From Glebionis coronaria (lineage: Eukaryota > Streptophyta > Magnoliopsida > Asterales > Asteraceae), in NCBI GenBank assembly GCA_025667525.1, contig CM046874.1, positions 664,162,963 through 664,226,962 on the forward strand: a stretch of 64,000 bases of DNA. The letters run 5' to 3'. The translations under genes and the position numbers were made by a program. Position 1 is the stretch's first letter. The number at the start of each line of letters is the position of its first letter. Below the pieces are notes generated by a model that was given only the letters and a program-made list of their open reading frames with translations, searched no databases and was not told the origin of the DNA. Below, one piece after another: positions 35,164 to 46,992 of this stretch.

Positions 35164-38100
35164 ATGGCTGAAAGTAATGTACCTCGACTTGTCAATAAGA
35201 AAGGAGCCAGTTACTCTGTTAATGCTCCTAAATTGGAAGTTGAATAATTTAATAAGTGGAAAAAGCGAATTTGTGCTATTACCCTACTAAATTACTTGTA
35301 TTAAGGATGGTTCATTCAAACAAAAAATAACACAACGTGATGACAAACCTGAGTCCCAATGGTCTGACGATGAAAAAAGAGTGGTTATTCAGGACCAACG
35401 TCTCAAAAGCATCATAATATCTTGTCTTCAGGATGATATTATAAAATAGTTCATCGAGTGTGAGACGGCTAAGGCAACATGGACAAACCTAGTTCATAGC
35501 TTTGAAGGGTCGTCTGACACTAACGAAAATCGGATAATGGACCTGAAACTCGAATTCAACACTTATAGGGCTAAACCATCTGAAACACTTTGTCAGACTT
35601 ACACCTGTTACAAGACCTTGCTCAATGAGCTAACAAATGACGGGGTTAAATTGTCTAAGCATGAAACCAATGCTGGTTTTGTGAACAGTCTCCCTGAAAA
35701 ATGGCTTAGCTTCTCTCAAGGCCTGAGGAATGCTAACCATATTCAAACTCAGGATTTTTAGCCGATATCTATGGAAGGTTTATCTATGAAGATAACCTGA
35801 TCACTAGAAGATATCCTGAGTCTAAGAAAGCCTTGATTACTGCCACCCCAAGTCCAATTAATGGACCTATATCAACTGCTTTCTATTCTAATGGAATTGT
35901 TAAGGACTTTCAAGAGACATCAGATGATGAGGTAGATGAAAGATCTAGCTCAAAATACATAAGAGATTTAAATCAAGAGTTTTATGAAAGAGCCCTTGTG
36001 ACAAACTCAAAATGTTTTATCAAAAGAACTAGATTTTCTAGAAACCAATCCACTGAGAATGTGGACTGTTTTAGATATGGTAAAACGGGTCACTTTGGAA
36101 GATATTGTCTTTCTAAAATACCATTGGCCTCTTACAGAAATCCAAATTCATCATCAAGGAATGATAATTTCCAACCAAATTTTACACCAAAATTGATCCA
36201 GGCTTCTCCAAATAATCAAAGTCTTTAGAATGATAAGAAAATTGAAAAGGATTACCGATCTGAGTATAAGAAAGTCAAAGCCAAGCTTGCATTGCTTGAG
36301 GCTGGACCTTCAAATACTCCTCATAAACCTACTCAAACCAAAGCCAAAGGTCTAGTGGCTGGAACCTTCGATTGGGATGACGAAGAAGTGTCTTCAGATG
36401 ATGAAGAAGTCATATATCAAGTGTTGATGGCTCTAGCTGACGATGAACTCACCGTGGAAAGAATCATGCTACAAAATGGAGAATGGGTTGACATCACCAT
36501 GAGAAAGGTAAACATACTTCTGTATATGGATGATGATTCTGATTGGCAAAAATACCTTAAGTATATAAACTTTCTTTCAAAATATAACAAGGTTTTATTT
36601 GAAATAAATAAGTGTAGAGATGATATACTTATTTTATAACAAGCTTAGTTAGAGGCAGTAAGTTGTCAACTTCAAAACATTAAACTTACAAAAGTCAATA
36701 ATGCTCTTCAAGAAAAACTTAAGAAAGAAAAGAGAATCAATGAGAAATGGACCAAGAGCTCTGCCTTAGTGTCTCAATGTGTTAACCATCAAATCCTTGC
36801 TCAAAAGAAAAAGATTCTAGGGGCAAATCAACTCACTGAGCCTCTTCTTACTAAGGAAATAAGTGAAAATGCATCTATACCAGCCTCAATAGGTTTTGAT
36901 CATGAAATGATACCCAAATCAAAGGATTGGGTTGAAAGATCAAACCCTGACAGTGTTCTACCTAAATTCAACCCTTGCAAAATCTTGATCCCTAAAACTC
37001 AGGCGATTAATGAAATGCTTGGACTTACTAAGAAGCCTAATGTCTTAAATATATCTATTGACACTGAATCATTAAGTGAGATTGTGACAGACATTCAGAC
37101 TCCTTTGCCTCCTCTAAAAACTCCTCAAGGAGCAAGTTCATGCTCTGAGGTAATGACCTTTTCATTTCAAGAGCACCCACCCAGAGGAAGATCTGGTTTA
37201 GGTTGTACAAAACAAATAAAGCCTGACTCACAGGATTCGTCCAACCATACCGCGTCAGGAGCTGTCACTGTGAAAACAACCGAACCTACTTCTCCCTTAG
37301 GTCCATCCACCAAATCAGTTACCACCACTCGAATTGTTAATCAAGAGGAGTTGGCTAAACTATTCCAAATGTTTATGGAAGAAAGGCTAAACTCAACTAC
37401 AAAGACTGAAACATTTGTGTCCTCACAACCAGAATCATCAAAGAGTATTAAATCAGTACACGAGTCTTCCAAGAATGTTAAACCTAAACCTCTTCAGAAA
37501 CCAAAGTTGTCCTGTGAACTTTGTCACTATACCAATCACACCACTGATGATTGCTTTAGAGTACTTTACTACATGAAATGCAAGGGTGATGATCACATGA
37601 CCTTAGATCATGATGTATACATGGATTTATCAGAAATTCTAATTGATACAATGCTCATCCTTACAACTATGGGCCCATATCTAAACAAATCAGAAGTCCA
37701 AGGCTAAGCCTTTTCCACCATGTACACATTATGGTAATTTTGACCATCGACCTGATGATTGCCTTAACTATCATGAGTGTGAAATTTATGGAAGTACTAA
37801 TCACTCCACTTCAGGACACAATAGGGTCATCATGGTCAGAAGAGGTATGCTAGCTGAGACATCTCAAACTGTTGAATCTTCCGTAGGATTGAGCTACAAC
37901 ACATGTGGAAGCACTATTCATTCCACATCAGACCATGCTGAGTTTGAATATTTAAAACGAGGTAAAAAAGTCAGACCACTAGAGCCAAAGAGCCTACAAA
38001 AAGGTGGGCTCACAAGAGAAACTAATCCACCTCATTATTTGTGCAGATACACTTCAAGGAACCTGTCTCGTACCTAGACAACGGGTGTTCAAGAAGTATG

Positions 38101-38341
38101 ACAAGGGTAAAAAGTTATCTGCACAATTACGTGGAGCAACCAGGTCCTAAGGTAGTGTTTGGTGATAACTCATCTTGTATTACTGAGGGATATGGTTCAA
38201 TTAAATGTGGTGGAATAATTTTCTCAAAAGTAGCCTTCATAAATGGTTTGAAATATAATCTCATAAGTATTAGTCAATTGTGTGATGCCAAATACATCAT
38301 TCAGTTTGATGACAAGCAATGAAAAATTTTCAATGCCAATA
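35164..38341 (+). pseudogene. E1 gag and protease, decayed
   Basis: Begins MAESNVPRLVNKKGASYS at 35164, then the Copia gag (UBN2-type) region with NRIMDLKLEFNTYRAKPSET (about 35530) and VNSLPEKW. A first zinc knuckle lies near 36066 (CFRYGKTGHFGRYC), a linker with FDWDDEEVSSDDEE and NGEWVDITMRKV near 36360-36510, then a second cluster of knuckles at about 37513-37941 (CELCHYTNHTTDDC; CTHYGNFDHRPDDC; a CEIYG form; a YNTCG form). A protease motif is near 38075 (YLDNGCSRSMTR; active Asp replaced in the usual DSG by DNG). Reading frames change at least three times and stops are frequent. The sequence leaves Copia pol at about 38341 and jumps to the 3' ORF. Gag would package the element RNA. Confidence 0.8.
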
Positions 38342-38351
38342 AAGAAACTCA

Positions 38352-39735
38352 GTGTCTATAGAGCAAAAGGTGTCTAGTGATACCTTAGTGGTTGAAGAAA
38401 ACACTGGTAATGTGTCTAGTACCGGTACAGCAAGTATCGGCAAGCCAAAAACTAGTACTGTTGGCATAGAAGGTACCATTGGTCAAGAAAGCTCAAAACC
38501 AGCTTCAGAAGAGAGCACAACTCCATCATTTGGAGAGGATGTCACATTATCCAATCTTCTCTAAAGGAGAAAACATCAGTAGAGAAGGCTAAGCAAAAAG
38601 AAGCCGAAGATAAGACACAAACTAGTGATGATAACCAAGTTATGAACATGGATATTTTTGAAAGAGAAGAAGAACCACATGATCCAGAACCACAAACACT
38701 TGATGAACAGGTTAAAGAGCCACAAGTTCAAACAGAACCACAAGTAGAGCAACTTACAACTGCCATTGAAGCTCAGGAACCTAAAAAAAGAAAAAGGGGT
38801 TCAGGCTTCTAAATTAAGCACCAAAGGCATTGTTATTCCATCTCAATGGCCACAAACAAGTGAAGAAGAACAACCTATCAGATTTAAGAGGAAGCTACCA
38901 AAGATTCACCCCAAGGATAAATGCAATAAGCCTTTGGAATCTAAATCTGAAGAAGAAAATAGTGATTCATATAGTTTTGAAGGAGTTGTGAAGAAATTCT
39001 AACATATGAACCATGATGAAGAAGTAGCTTGGAGGTTACAAGCTGAATTACATGAAGAAGAAGAGCAAGTAGCTCTTGAAGCAAAGAGATTGCAAGAAGA
39101 ATGGTACATTAGGGAATATGATGAAATCCATGCTCAAATGGAAGCAGTGCCTATTCTTGCTGAAGCTCTGTTAGCTGAGGAGTAAAATGCCTATGATGAA
39201 GAAGAAAAAGATAGGTTGATAATGGAGTTGGTTAGAGAACATAAGAGGTTCTTTGTTGGAAAGAAGAGAAAGGAGAAGATTTCTAAACTACCTACCACAT
39301 CACAAATCGGAAATCATATGGTGGCCTATCTTAAGCATACAAGGCATTTCACACACATAGCTGAAGAAGAACTTTGATGAACTCAAAGTTTTATATGACA
39401 AACACAAGATGAGTTTTGAACAATTTGTTGGTATAGGGTCTGAACAAAATAGGAAATCCGTGGAAGATTTCAGACTCAAGGAACAACAAAGAAGATTTGG
39501 AAGTACCCCCAGACTTGTTGAAGCAAATATTGTTGATAAATCAGAAGGTAGTCCTCCACAAAAGCTGACTACATATGTTAGAAAGCATAAAGAATCAAAT
39601 GAGATGCCAAAGGTGATAGAGCAACAAGGTTTGGATGAGGGAACTAATCCTCAAAGTGTTAAAGAAACTATCAATGTACAGACAGTACATGGACAAGGAA
39701 CGGTACATACAGAAGAACAAACGGTACATACACCC
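38352..39735 (+). pseudogene. E1 3' accessory ORF, first part
   Basis: Charged, Glu/Lys-rich coding text downstream of where pol should be: WPQTSEEEQPIRFKRKLPK, then after a stop ELHEEEEQVALEAKRLQEEW, LIMELVREHKRFFVGKKRK and LYDKHKMSFEQFVGIGSEQ. It matches in style the extra ORF found 3' of pol in this Asteraceae Copia family. It holds coiled-coil-like heptads, no catalytic motif and no membrane segment. Interrupted by stops (TAA at about 39001 and later) and by E2 at 39736. Function unknown. Confidence 0.65.
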
Positions 39736-40449
39736 TGCTAATGCAATGATGCCTAAAAACGTTACTTGCATTTTTCGATATCGCTTTATTTTGATTACGA
39801 CAATATGTAAAAACAAGCATTTACGAAAAAACGAAAAATGGATCTTGAGTTCAAGTATTTTTCATTTCAACCATTATCACTTAAGGTATCAACAAACAAG
39901 TTTTCATCCTAATTAAGTGATCAAGGATTTAAGTTTTCTTAAAACTCACCTTTTATTAAATGTGACAAAGTTTTTTATTAAACTTTGTTTTTAAGAAAAT
40001 CTTTATTAAATTAAATATTTGAAAATTTGAAAATGGCATATTCCATATGGTTTAGGAATATTCCTTGGGGATAAATATTCCACCAGATGTGACTACCCTA
40101 CTAAAAAACAAACGGGCGCAGAGTCTACTCCCACGGTTCCTTAGATGCCTATGCGGCTCCTTATCAATAAGGAACTACGGGCACCTTTAAGGAACCGCGC
40201 CCAGAAATAGCCGTTGGGGCTTTGTCTTATAAATAGTGGACCATTCTCAGATTTTCTCCTCACCTATTTTGCACATAAAATTTCAGATTTAATCATACTT
40301 CTTAAATTATTCAAATCCTTGATTATTTGTTTGATTACTACTTATTTAAAAGTGAATCTTTCTCCTCCCATCTCTTCCTCTCAAGTGCAAAGAGAAGAAC
40401 ACTTTCATCCTTGAAGTGTTGTGTCTACCTCAAAGATCCATTGAAGATC
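39736..40449 (+). repeat. Left LTR of E2, first part
   Basis: Starts TGCTAATGCAATGATGCC (TGTTAATG in the other copies) and runs to TTGAAGATC, where Gypsy E4 begins. The last five bases, AGATC, are the E4 target site. The LTR resumes at 51747 and aligns to 60350 of the right LTR. Confidence 0.92.
40228..40236 (+). promoter_or_regulatory. TATA box in E2 left LTR
   Basis: TATAAATAG, conserved at 60126-60134 in the right LTR and 61671-61679 in E3. Transcription from this copy would now run into the inserted Gypsy element. Confidence 0.65.
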
Positions 40450-43425
40450 TGTAACACCCCATTTTGATAATGGAATGTCACGCGTAATTATGGCGTGTCA
40501 TCAAAGCATACAAGGAAAAATGTCTAAACATTACATGACCATAAAAGGAAAATACTGGAATCAAACATCGGTAGTCCAAAAGTAAATCTCATCACACACA
40601 AACATAAGTACTGTAAAGGAAAGGACTAAACAGTGTCCATAGCAGAGTATCAAAGTAAAGATAATGCATAAGGTAAAGAAAGGCTAGAAAGCTTCCAGTC
40701 CATATGCACGTACGCTTAAAGTCTACGAGCGTCCCTGAGTACCTGCCGTTTTGGGAAAATAAAGGAAAATGGTTGAGCAATACGCTCAGTGCACGGATGT
40801 ACAATAAAGCATGAATAGGATAAGCATATAACATATAACATATAACAATGGAAGAAACTAAGTCCCGAGTAACCTAGTTAAGTCTTGATAAAACTGGTTT
40901 TATAGTTTGAAAAACCTTATGTTTATCTTATAAAAACTGTTTAACATGTTCTACCATTAGCCAATATAGGTCATGAAAATCCACCGTGCATGAATACTTG
41001 GAGGGGTGACCTCATCATGCAAATTAGAGGGGCTGTCTCTAATTTAATATATTGGTTTGGGTAGGAGGGATCAGCTCCTTGTGAAGGATGCAAGGCACAC
41101 ACCACATTCACACTGAGTAATCTGCTGAAAATATGTAACTAGGATGCACCCATACGCCCCACATGATAAATAAAATAATATGGCCAAAAGCTGAAGGGAC
41201 GCCACGAGCAATCACTTCGCCGTGGTGAAGTCATAACATAAGTGCCTCTAATGTTATGGTTATGGTACCTCTATAACTAGGTGAAACTGGTCATGCATGT
41301 ATATGGCTATAGGTATTCTAAATTAAACATAAGCAAGTCAAACATATAAACTTATACTACGGGAAAACATTTGGCTGCATACGGGGATTCCTAATAAGGA
41401 AAGAATGTCCATACTGAAAGGACGGGAATCCGTACCTTATGTCCAGTGAACGAAGAAAATGAACTGAGGAGAATCCTACTTCGGTATCACTAATGCTACA
41501 TAAATACATACATGAATAAGTATCTGCTTACTAAATACGTAACTGGTTCTATGTCATGTCTTAGCTTATTTTATATGTTCATATCATGTTTTACTGTTTA
41601 AAGCCTTAAACTGTGTTTATCTTATATTCTGTCTATTCTGAATAAGTATTCCTGGTACTTCATGTATTATTATACTTACTGTGTAATAATAAGTAACTTT
41701 CCAAAAATAGCAGGTTTCCTAAAATAGAAAGTTTCCAAAAATAGAAAGTTTCCAAAAATAGAAAGTTACCAAAAATAGAAAGTTTCCAAAAATAGAAAGT
41801 TTCCAAAAATAGAAAGTTTCCAAAAATAGAATTACTGCTTAAGATAAATAAGTTTCTAAAAATAGAAAGTTTCCATAAATAGATCATCTGCCTTAATTAA
41901 ATAAGTTTCCATAAATAGATTAGCTGCCCGAATTAAATAAGTTTCTAAAAATAGAAAGTTTCCATAAATAGATTAGCTGCCTTAATTAAATAAGTTTCTA
42001 AAAATAGAAAGTTTCCATAATTAGATATAAGCTGGTTAAATAAGCTAAGTATATAAGCCTAAGTGTTTTTCTGATTATTTTCTAAGTCATAACGATATAA
42101 TGTATAGTTTATTAATTATTACATGTAATTTAAATAAACTATAGGTCAAAGGTATTTAATTAAATATATCATGTTTTTAATTAAATAAAGTTAAATACTC
42201 AGGTTACAACATGTATTATTATGTATTAATAATATAACCTAAGTCATGTTAATTAATTAATTATAACCATGGTTTTTAAATAATTAATTAATTAAAAGTC
42301 TAGAAAATATAAAATACTTAGGTTAATAATTCCATGATTCAAATAATTAAATTATAACCTAAGTCATGTTTATTAAATTAATCATGTCATATTTATTAAT
42401 TTAATTTTAACATATGATTATATAAAAAAAAAATCTTAACATAAACCGTGAACCAGATCTTAACTAGAAACCATGAATCGAACATGAAATCGACACCATA
42501 CCCCGAACCACTTCGGGGTTCCCTTTGTTTTGTTGCTGCCGTAGGACCCACACCACCCAACCGGGACAATATGGTCTCGGTGGTGGTTTATTAGCCAAAC
42601 CGAGACCCCCTTGGGGTTCGGTTTAGGCGCCGGCCAAACAAACACCCCTAAAAACATCCTTTTTGATTTACCCAAAAACCATTTACATGTTTGATCTATG
42701 TTTTTAATTAGGTTTTAAAAACATCATATTCTTAATTATTTTATTAGATCAAATAAAAAAGAAAAAGGATTAAAAGAATGTACCGAATCCGTGGATCTAA
42801 CGAGGATGAACACACACGAACACACGTACAATATTCAAGATCAAAATCAAAACGAACACCCCCTTTTCTTGTGTTGTATGCGGCGGCTAAAGAGGAAGAA
42901 GGAGAAAGGATAAAACTTTTTAGGTTTTTATTTTTTCTTCTGTAAAGTGAAAAGTGAAAACAAGTTTTACCTTAACCCCCTTTTCTTTGTAAAAATTGAT
43001 GGGCTTGGCCCATGGTGTTGGTGTAGCCGCGGGTAGGGGGCCCCACATGGGGTACCCGTACCGTTTTCTGTGTCTCGTTGCTTAAGTGTTCGTTCGTGTT
43101 TATTTGTGTTCGTGTTTAATGTGTTCTCGTTAATTATTTACCGTGACCTAATATATTTATTCACGCTCGTAATAAATATATATACGTAATTAATATTAGT
43201 TCTTGATTTAATTACGTTCATGATTTCATGATCGCATGTTCGTGATTAATTATTGTCAAATAATTATTGCGTGTTCGTGCGTAGTAAATATTTATCGTGT
43301 TCTAACACGTACGTAATACGTAAAATCCTAACAAGTAATCGTAATCATGCTATAATAGGAAAGTTTTAATCTAGTACGTACGATCTTAAGGGTACTATTC
43401 ATGGTAAAAGCATGCGGGTTTTACA
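40450..43425 (-). repeat. Downstream (3') LTR of Gypsy E4
   Basis: Nearly the same as 48750-51746. Contains an array of about 17-bp units (41692-42040), alternating LTR text with TTAATTAAATAAG, a CCGAACCACTTCGGGG inverted pair near 42500, and GGGGCCCCACATGGGGTACC near 43040. No gene inside; minus-strand frames such as 42675-42460 are LTR shadows. Confidence 0.92.
41692..42040. repeat. Tandem array of AAAGTTTCCAAAAATAG units in E4 LTR
   Basis: About a dozen units of roughly 17 bp, some changed to AAGTTTCTAAAAATAG or AAGTTTCCATAAATAG and spaced by AGCTGCCTTAATTAAAT. The same array is present at 49995-50345 in the other LTR with small unit differences, as expected for LTR copies that then drifted. 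Confidence 0.9.
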
Positions 43426-43441
43426 ACTCTTCCCCCCTAAA
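43426..43441 (-). other. Polypurine tract of E4
   Basis: On the minus strand TTTAGGGGGGAAGAGT directly precedes the LTR start, the site where plus-strand DNA synthesis is primed. Confidence 0.8.
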
Positions 43442-43496
43442 AAGAATAATTCGTCCCTGAATTATAGATAAAGGAAAAAGAAGAATATACCCGAAT

Positions 43497-46400
43497 TCAA
43501 AATATGAAATGAGGGTAAGAATCTCGGATAGACTCCTCTGTTTCCCAAGTGGCTTCCCGCTCGGTATGATCCCTCCATAGGATTTTGACGAATGGAATCG
43601 TCTTCCTTCTCATGAGTCGTTCTTGTCTGTCAAGAACTCGTTCGGGTTCTTCTATAAAAGTGAGATCTTCACGTATCTGTTCCAGTGGATACTGAACCAT
43701 GTGAAGGGGATGATATTGGTACCCTCTGAGTAAGGACACATGAAACACATTGTGCACATGCGAAAGCTGCGGAGGTAACGCCAACCAGTAAGATACTTCA
43801 CCGACTCGTTCAATGATATCAACGATCCGATGAAACGAGGACTGAGCTTCCCTTTAATCCCGAAGCGTCTAACACCACGTGCCGGAGAAACCTTAAGGAA
43901 GACGTGATCTCCTGCGTTAAAATGTATGTCCCTACGATGCTTACCGGCGTAACTTTTCTGACGTGACCGTGCTTCCTGAAGTTTCTGCGTAGCTACTGCG
44001 ATCTTTTCATTGGTCATCTCTATGATTTCTGGTCCTTCAAGTGTTCGCTCGCCAACCTGATCCCAGCAGATTGGGGCACGACACTTTCTGCCATACAACA
44101 TCTCGAAAGGAGCACACTTGATACTTGCGTGCCAACTATTGTTGTATGCAAACTCCACCAAACAGATGTAATCGTCCCAATCACCCGTTCATTCCAACGC
44201 ACATGACCTCAACATGTCTTCCAATGTCTGAATCGTTCGTTCTGACTGTCCGTCCGTTTGAGGATGAAAAGCCGTGCTAAGATTAAGTTGTGTACCCCAA
44301 GCTTTCTGTAGACTCTTCCAAAAGCGCGAAGTGAATCGAGGATCTCTGTCTGAGACGATGCTGGATGGAGCACCGTGGAGTCTCATGATCTCTCTACTAT
44401 ACGTATCAGCGAGTTTACTTACCGAATCTTCCTTGCGGATCGGTAAGAAATGAGCTGATTTGGTAAGTCGATCTACGATAACCCAAATTGCATCGTGCTT
44501 CCTCTTGGTAGGCGGAAGACCAGTAACAAAATCCATGGTGATTTTGTCCCACTTCCACTCTGGGATATCTAACGGTTGAAGGAGACCGCTAGATCGCTGA
44601 TGCTCGATCTTAACCTGTTGGCAGGTAAGACATTTGGAGACGTAAGTGGCCACATCCTGTTTCATACCACTCCACCAAAAGTACTGCTTGATGTCATGGT
44701 ACATCTTAGTCGAACCAGGATGTATAGAGAATGGGGAGCTATGAGCTTCAGCTAACAAGGCTTCCCGGAGTTCTTGGTCATCAGGAACACAAAGTCTCGT
44801 GCCCTGCCATACGATACCATCTGCATCTACTCTGAATTCCGTCTGTTTCTCCAAATTCTGTACTATCGCCCAGATTTTTCCATCATCTTTATGAGCTTCC
44901 TTGATCTTAGAGAGTAACTCGGGTTCTACTCTAAAATTAGCCCAGTAACCGTGCTGTCCACGTACCATGATCTCGATGTCTAGTCGCTCCAAGTCTCTTA
45001 TGATTTCCTCTTCGATTTTAATGCCGTTGATCATTCCAGACTTCCTTTTAAGAGCATCTACTACTACATTTGCTTTTCCGGGATGATACTGTAGATTAAT
45101 GTCATAATCCTTCAACAGCTCTAACCATCTCCTCTGCCACGTGTTCAATTCACGTTGAGTGAAGATATACTTCAAGTTCTTTTGGTCCGTGAAAATGTCA
45201 CATGATTCTCCATATAAATAGTGCCTCCATATCTTCAATGCAAACACGACTGCAACAAGTTCCAGGTCATGCATGGGGTAATTTTCTTCATAAGGCTTTA
45301 GCTGCCGTGAAGCGTACGTGATCACTTTCCCATGTTGCATGAGAACACAATCAAGTCCCTTCCCTGATGCATCACTGTAGATTTGAAATCCACCCGTACC
45401 AGATGGGAGAGTAAGAATAGCTGCAGATACTAGCTTCTGCTTCAGGTCTTCAAAGCTCTTCTCTCGTTCTTCAGTCCAGACGAACTTCTCCCCTTTCCGC
45501 ATCAGTTTGGTCAATGGTAGTGCTATGCGGGAAAAGTTCTCCACGAACCTACGGTAATAGCCAGCTAAGCCTAAGAAACTGCGGACTTCCGTCGCTGATG
45601 TCGGCCTTGGCCACTTAGTAATGGCCTCAACCTTCACTGGATCCTTAGTGATTCCTTCTGCTGATACAATGTGACCTAAGAATGCCACCTTGTCTAACCA
45701 GAACTCATACTTGGAGAATTTAGAATACAGCTGCTTCTGGCAAAGAATCTGTAGTACTGTACGAAGATGGTCTTCATGTTCCTCCTTGGACTTTGAGAAA
45801 ATCAGGATGTCATCGATGAAGACAATGATGAACTTGTCCAGAAATTCATGGAAGATTCTGTTCATCAAATCCATGAACACTGCTGGAGCATTTGTCAGGC
45901 CGAATGGCATAACTACAAACTCGTAGTGGCCATAGCGGGTACGAAAAGCAGTCTTGGCGATGTCATGCTCCTTAACCCGTAGCTGATGGTAGCCTGACCT
46001 AAGATCAATCTTGGAGAAGTGTTTGGCCCCTTGGAGTTGGTCAAACAGATCGTCTATACGCGGCAGTGGATACCTATTCCGGATAGTAATCTTGTTGAGC
46101 TCGCGATAGTCTATGCAAAGACGCATACTGTCGTCCTTCTTCTTAACAAACAGGACCGGTGCACCCCATGGAGATGCGCCCGGTCGAATGAAACCTCGTT
46201 CAAGAAGTTCTTGCAGTTGGTCCTTCAGCTCCTTCAACTCTATGGGAGCCATGCGATAAGGAGCCTTGGAGATTGGTTCAGCTCCTGGAATAAGCTCGAT
46301 ACTGAATTCTACTTCTCGTGCAGGTGGTATGCCCGGAAGTTCTGCTGGAAAAACATCTTGGAATTCTGACACTATTGGTTGATCCTGAATTGATGGAGAT

Positions 46401-46992
46401 TCAGCATCCATGTCGTGAACCGTAGCTAGATAACCCTCGCAGCCATGTGACAGTAGTGCACGCGCTTGCAGGGTAGATATGATTTGTACAGACCGTCCGG
46501 GTATGAACCCGTTATGAATGTACTCTGGTGCATTAACATCACCGAAGATAACTCGATATGAATGGCAGTCTATGGTAGCATGATGCTTGGAAGCCAATCC
46601 ATGCCCAAAATCATGTCGAAGTCATTCATGTCCAGCGGAAGTGCGTCAACTGGTCGAACCTTATCGTCGAATTCTATGGGAAGACTCTTGTATACATGGG
46701 TGATTAATATAGAGTCCCTCAAAGGCGTGGAGATAGTAAGCCTATTCTCTAGTGGCATGGGGAGTATCTTAATGTTCTTAGCATAAGTAGTAGAAATAAC
46801 CGAGTGAGTAGCACCCGTGTCGAAAAGAACACATGCAGCTTGATCATACATATACAAGATTCCAATGATGGTACCTGTAGACTTGTTGGCCTGGTCTCGA
46901 GATGTCGTGTAGACACGCCCAGTGGTAGGAGGCGGCTTAGAATCAGCATGTCCCGATGTGCCCTCCATCTCGCCCTTTCGACAATCCTTCAT
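43497..46992 (-). pseudogene. E4 pol: protease, RT, RNase H, integrase, chromodomain-like tail
   Basis: Protease LFDTGATHSVIS (near 46850). RT from about 46350 with [30 protein letters not shown] and the catalytic [10 protein letters not shown] (near 45810). RNase H near 45400 ([10 protein letters not shown]). Integrase zinc finger HSSPF...CLTC (about 44740-44610) and core DDE with [18 protein letters not shown] and [11 protein letters not shown]. The C-terminal WATWETE-type chromodomain-like end (LWRDHTEREATWETEE) is near 43540. Breaks: a one-base loss near 46590 between DWL and SKHH; TGA at 44191-44189 where Arg or similar is expected; a frameshift near 43825. The 802-codon RT-IN stretch between is open. 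The product would copy and insert the element; this copy is not functional as it stands. Confidence 0.92.

Noticed and set aside
40592..40834. 80-codon minus-strand frame, repeated at 48892-49137
   Set aside because: It recurs only because it lies in both LTRs of Gypsy E4; there is no protein signature.
41692..42040. Regular short repeats that might suggest a CRISPR array
   Set aside because: The units are direct AT-rich LTR repeats without unique spacers, in a plant retrotransposon.
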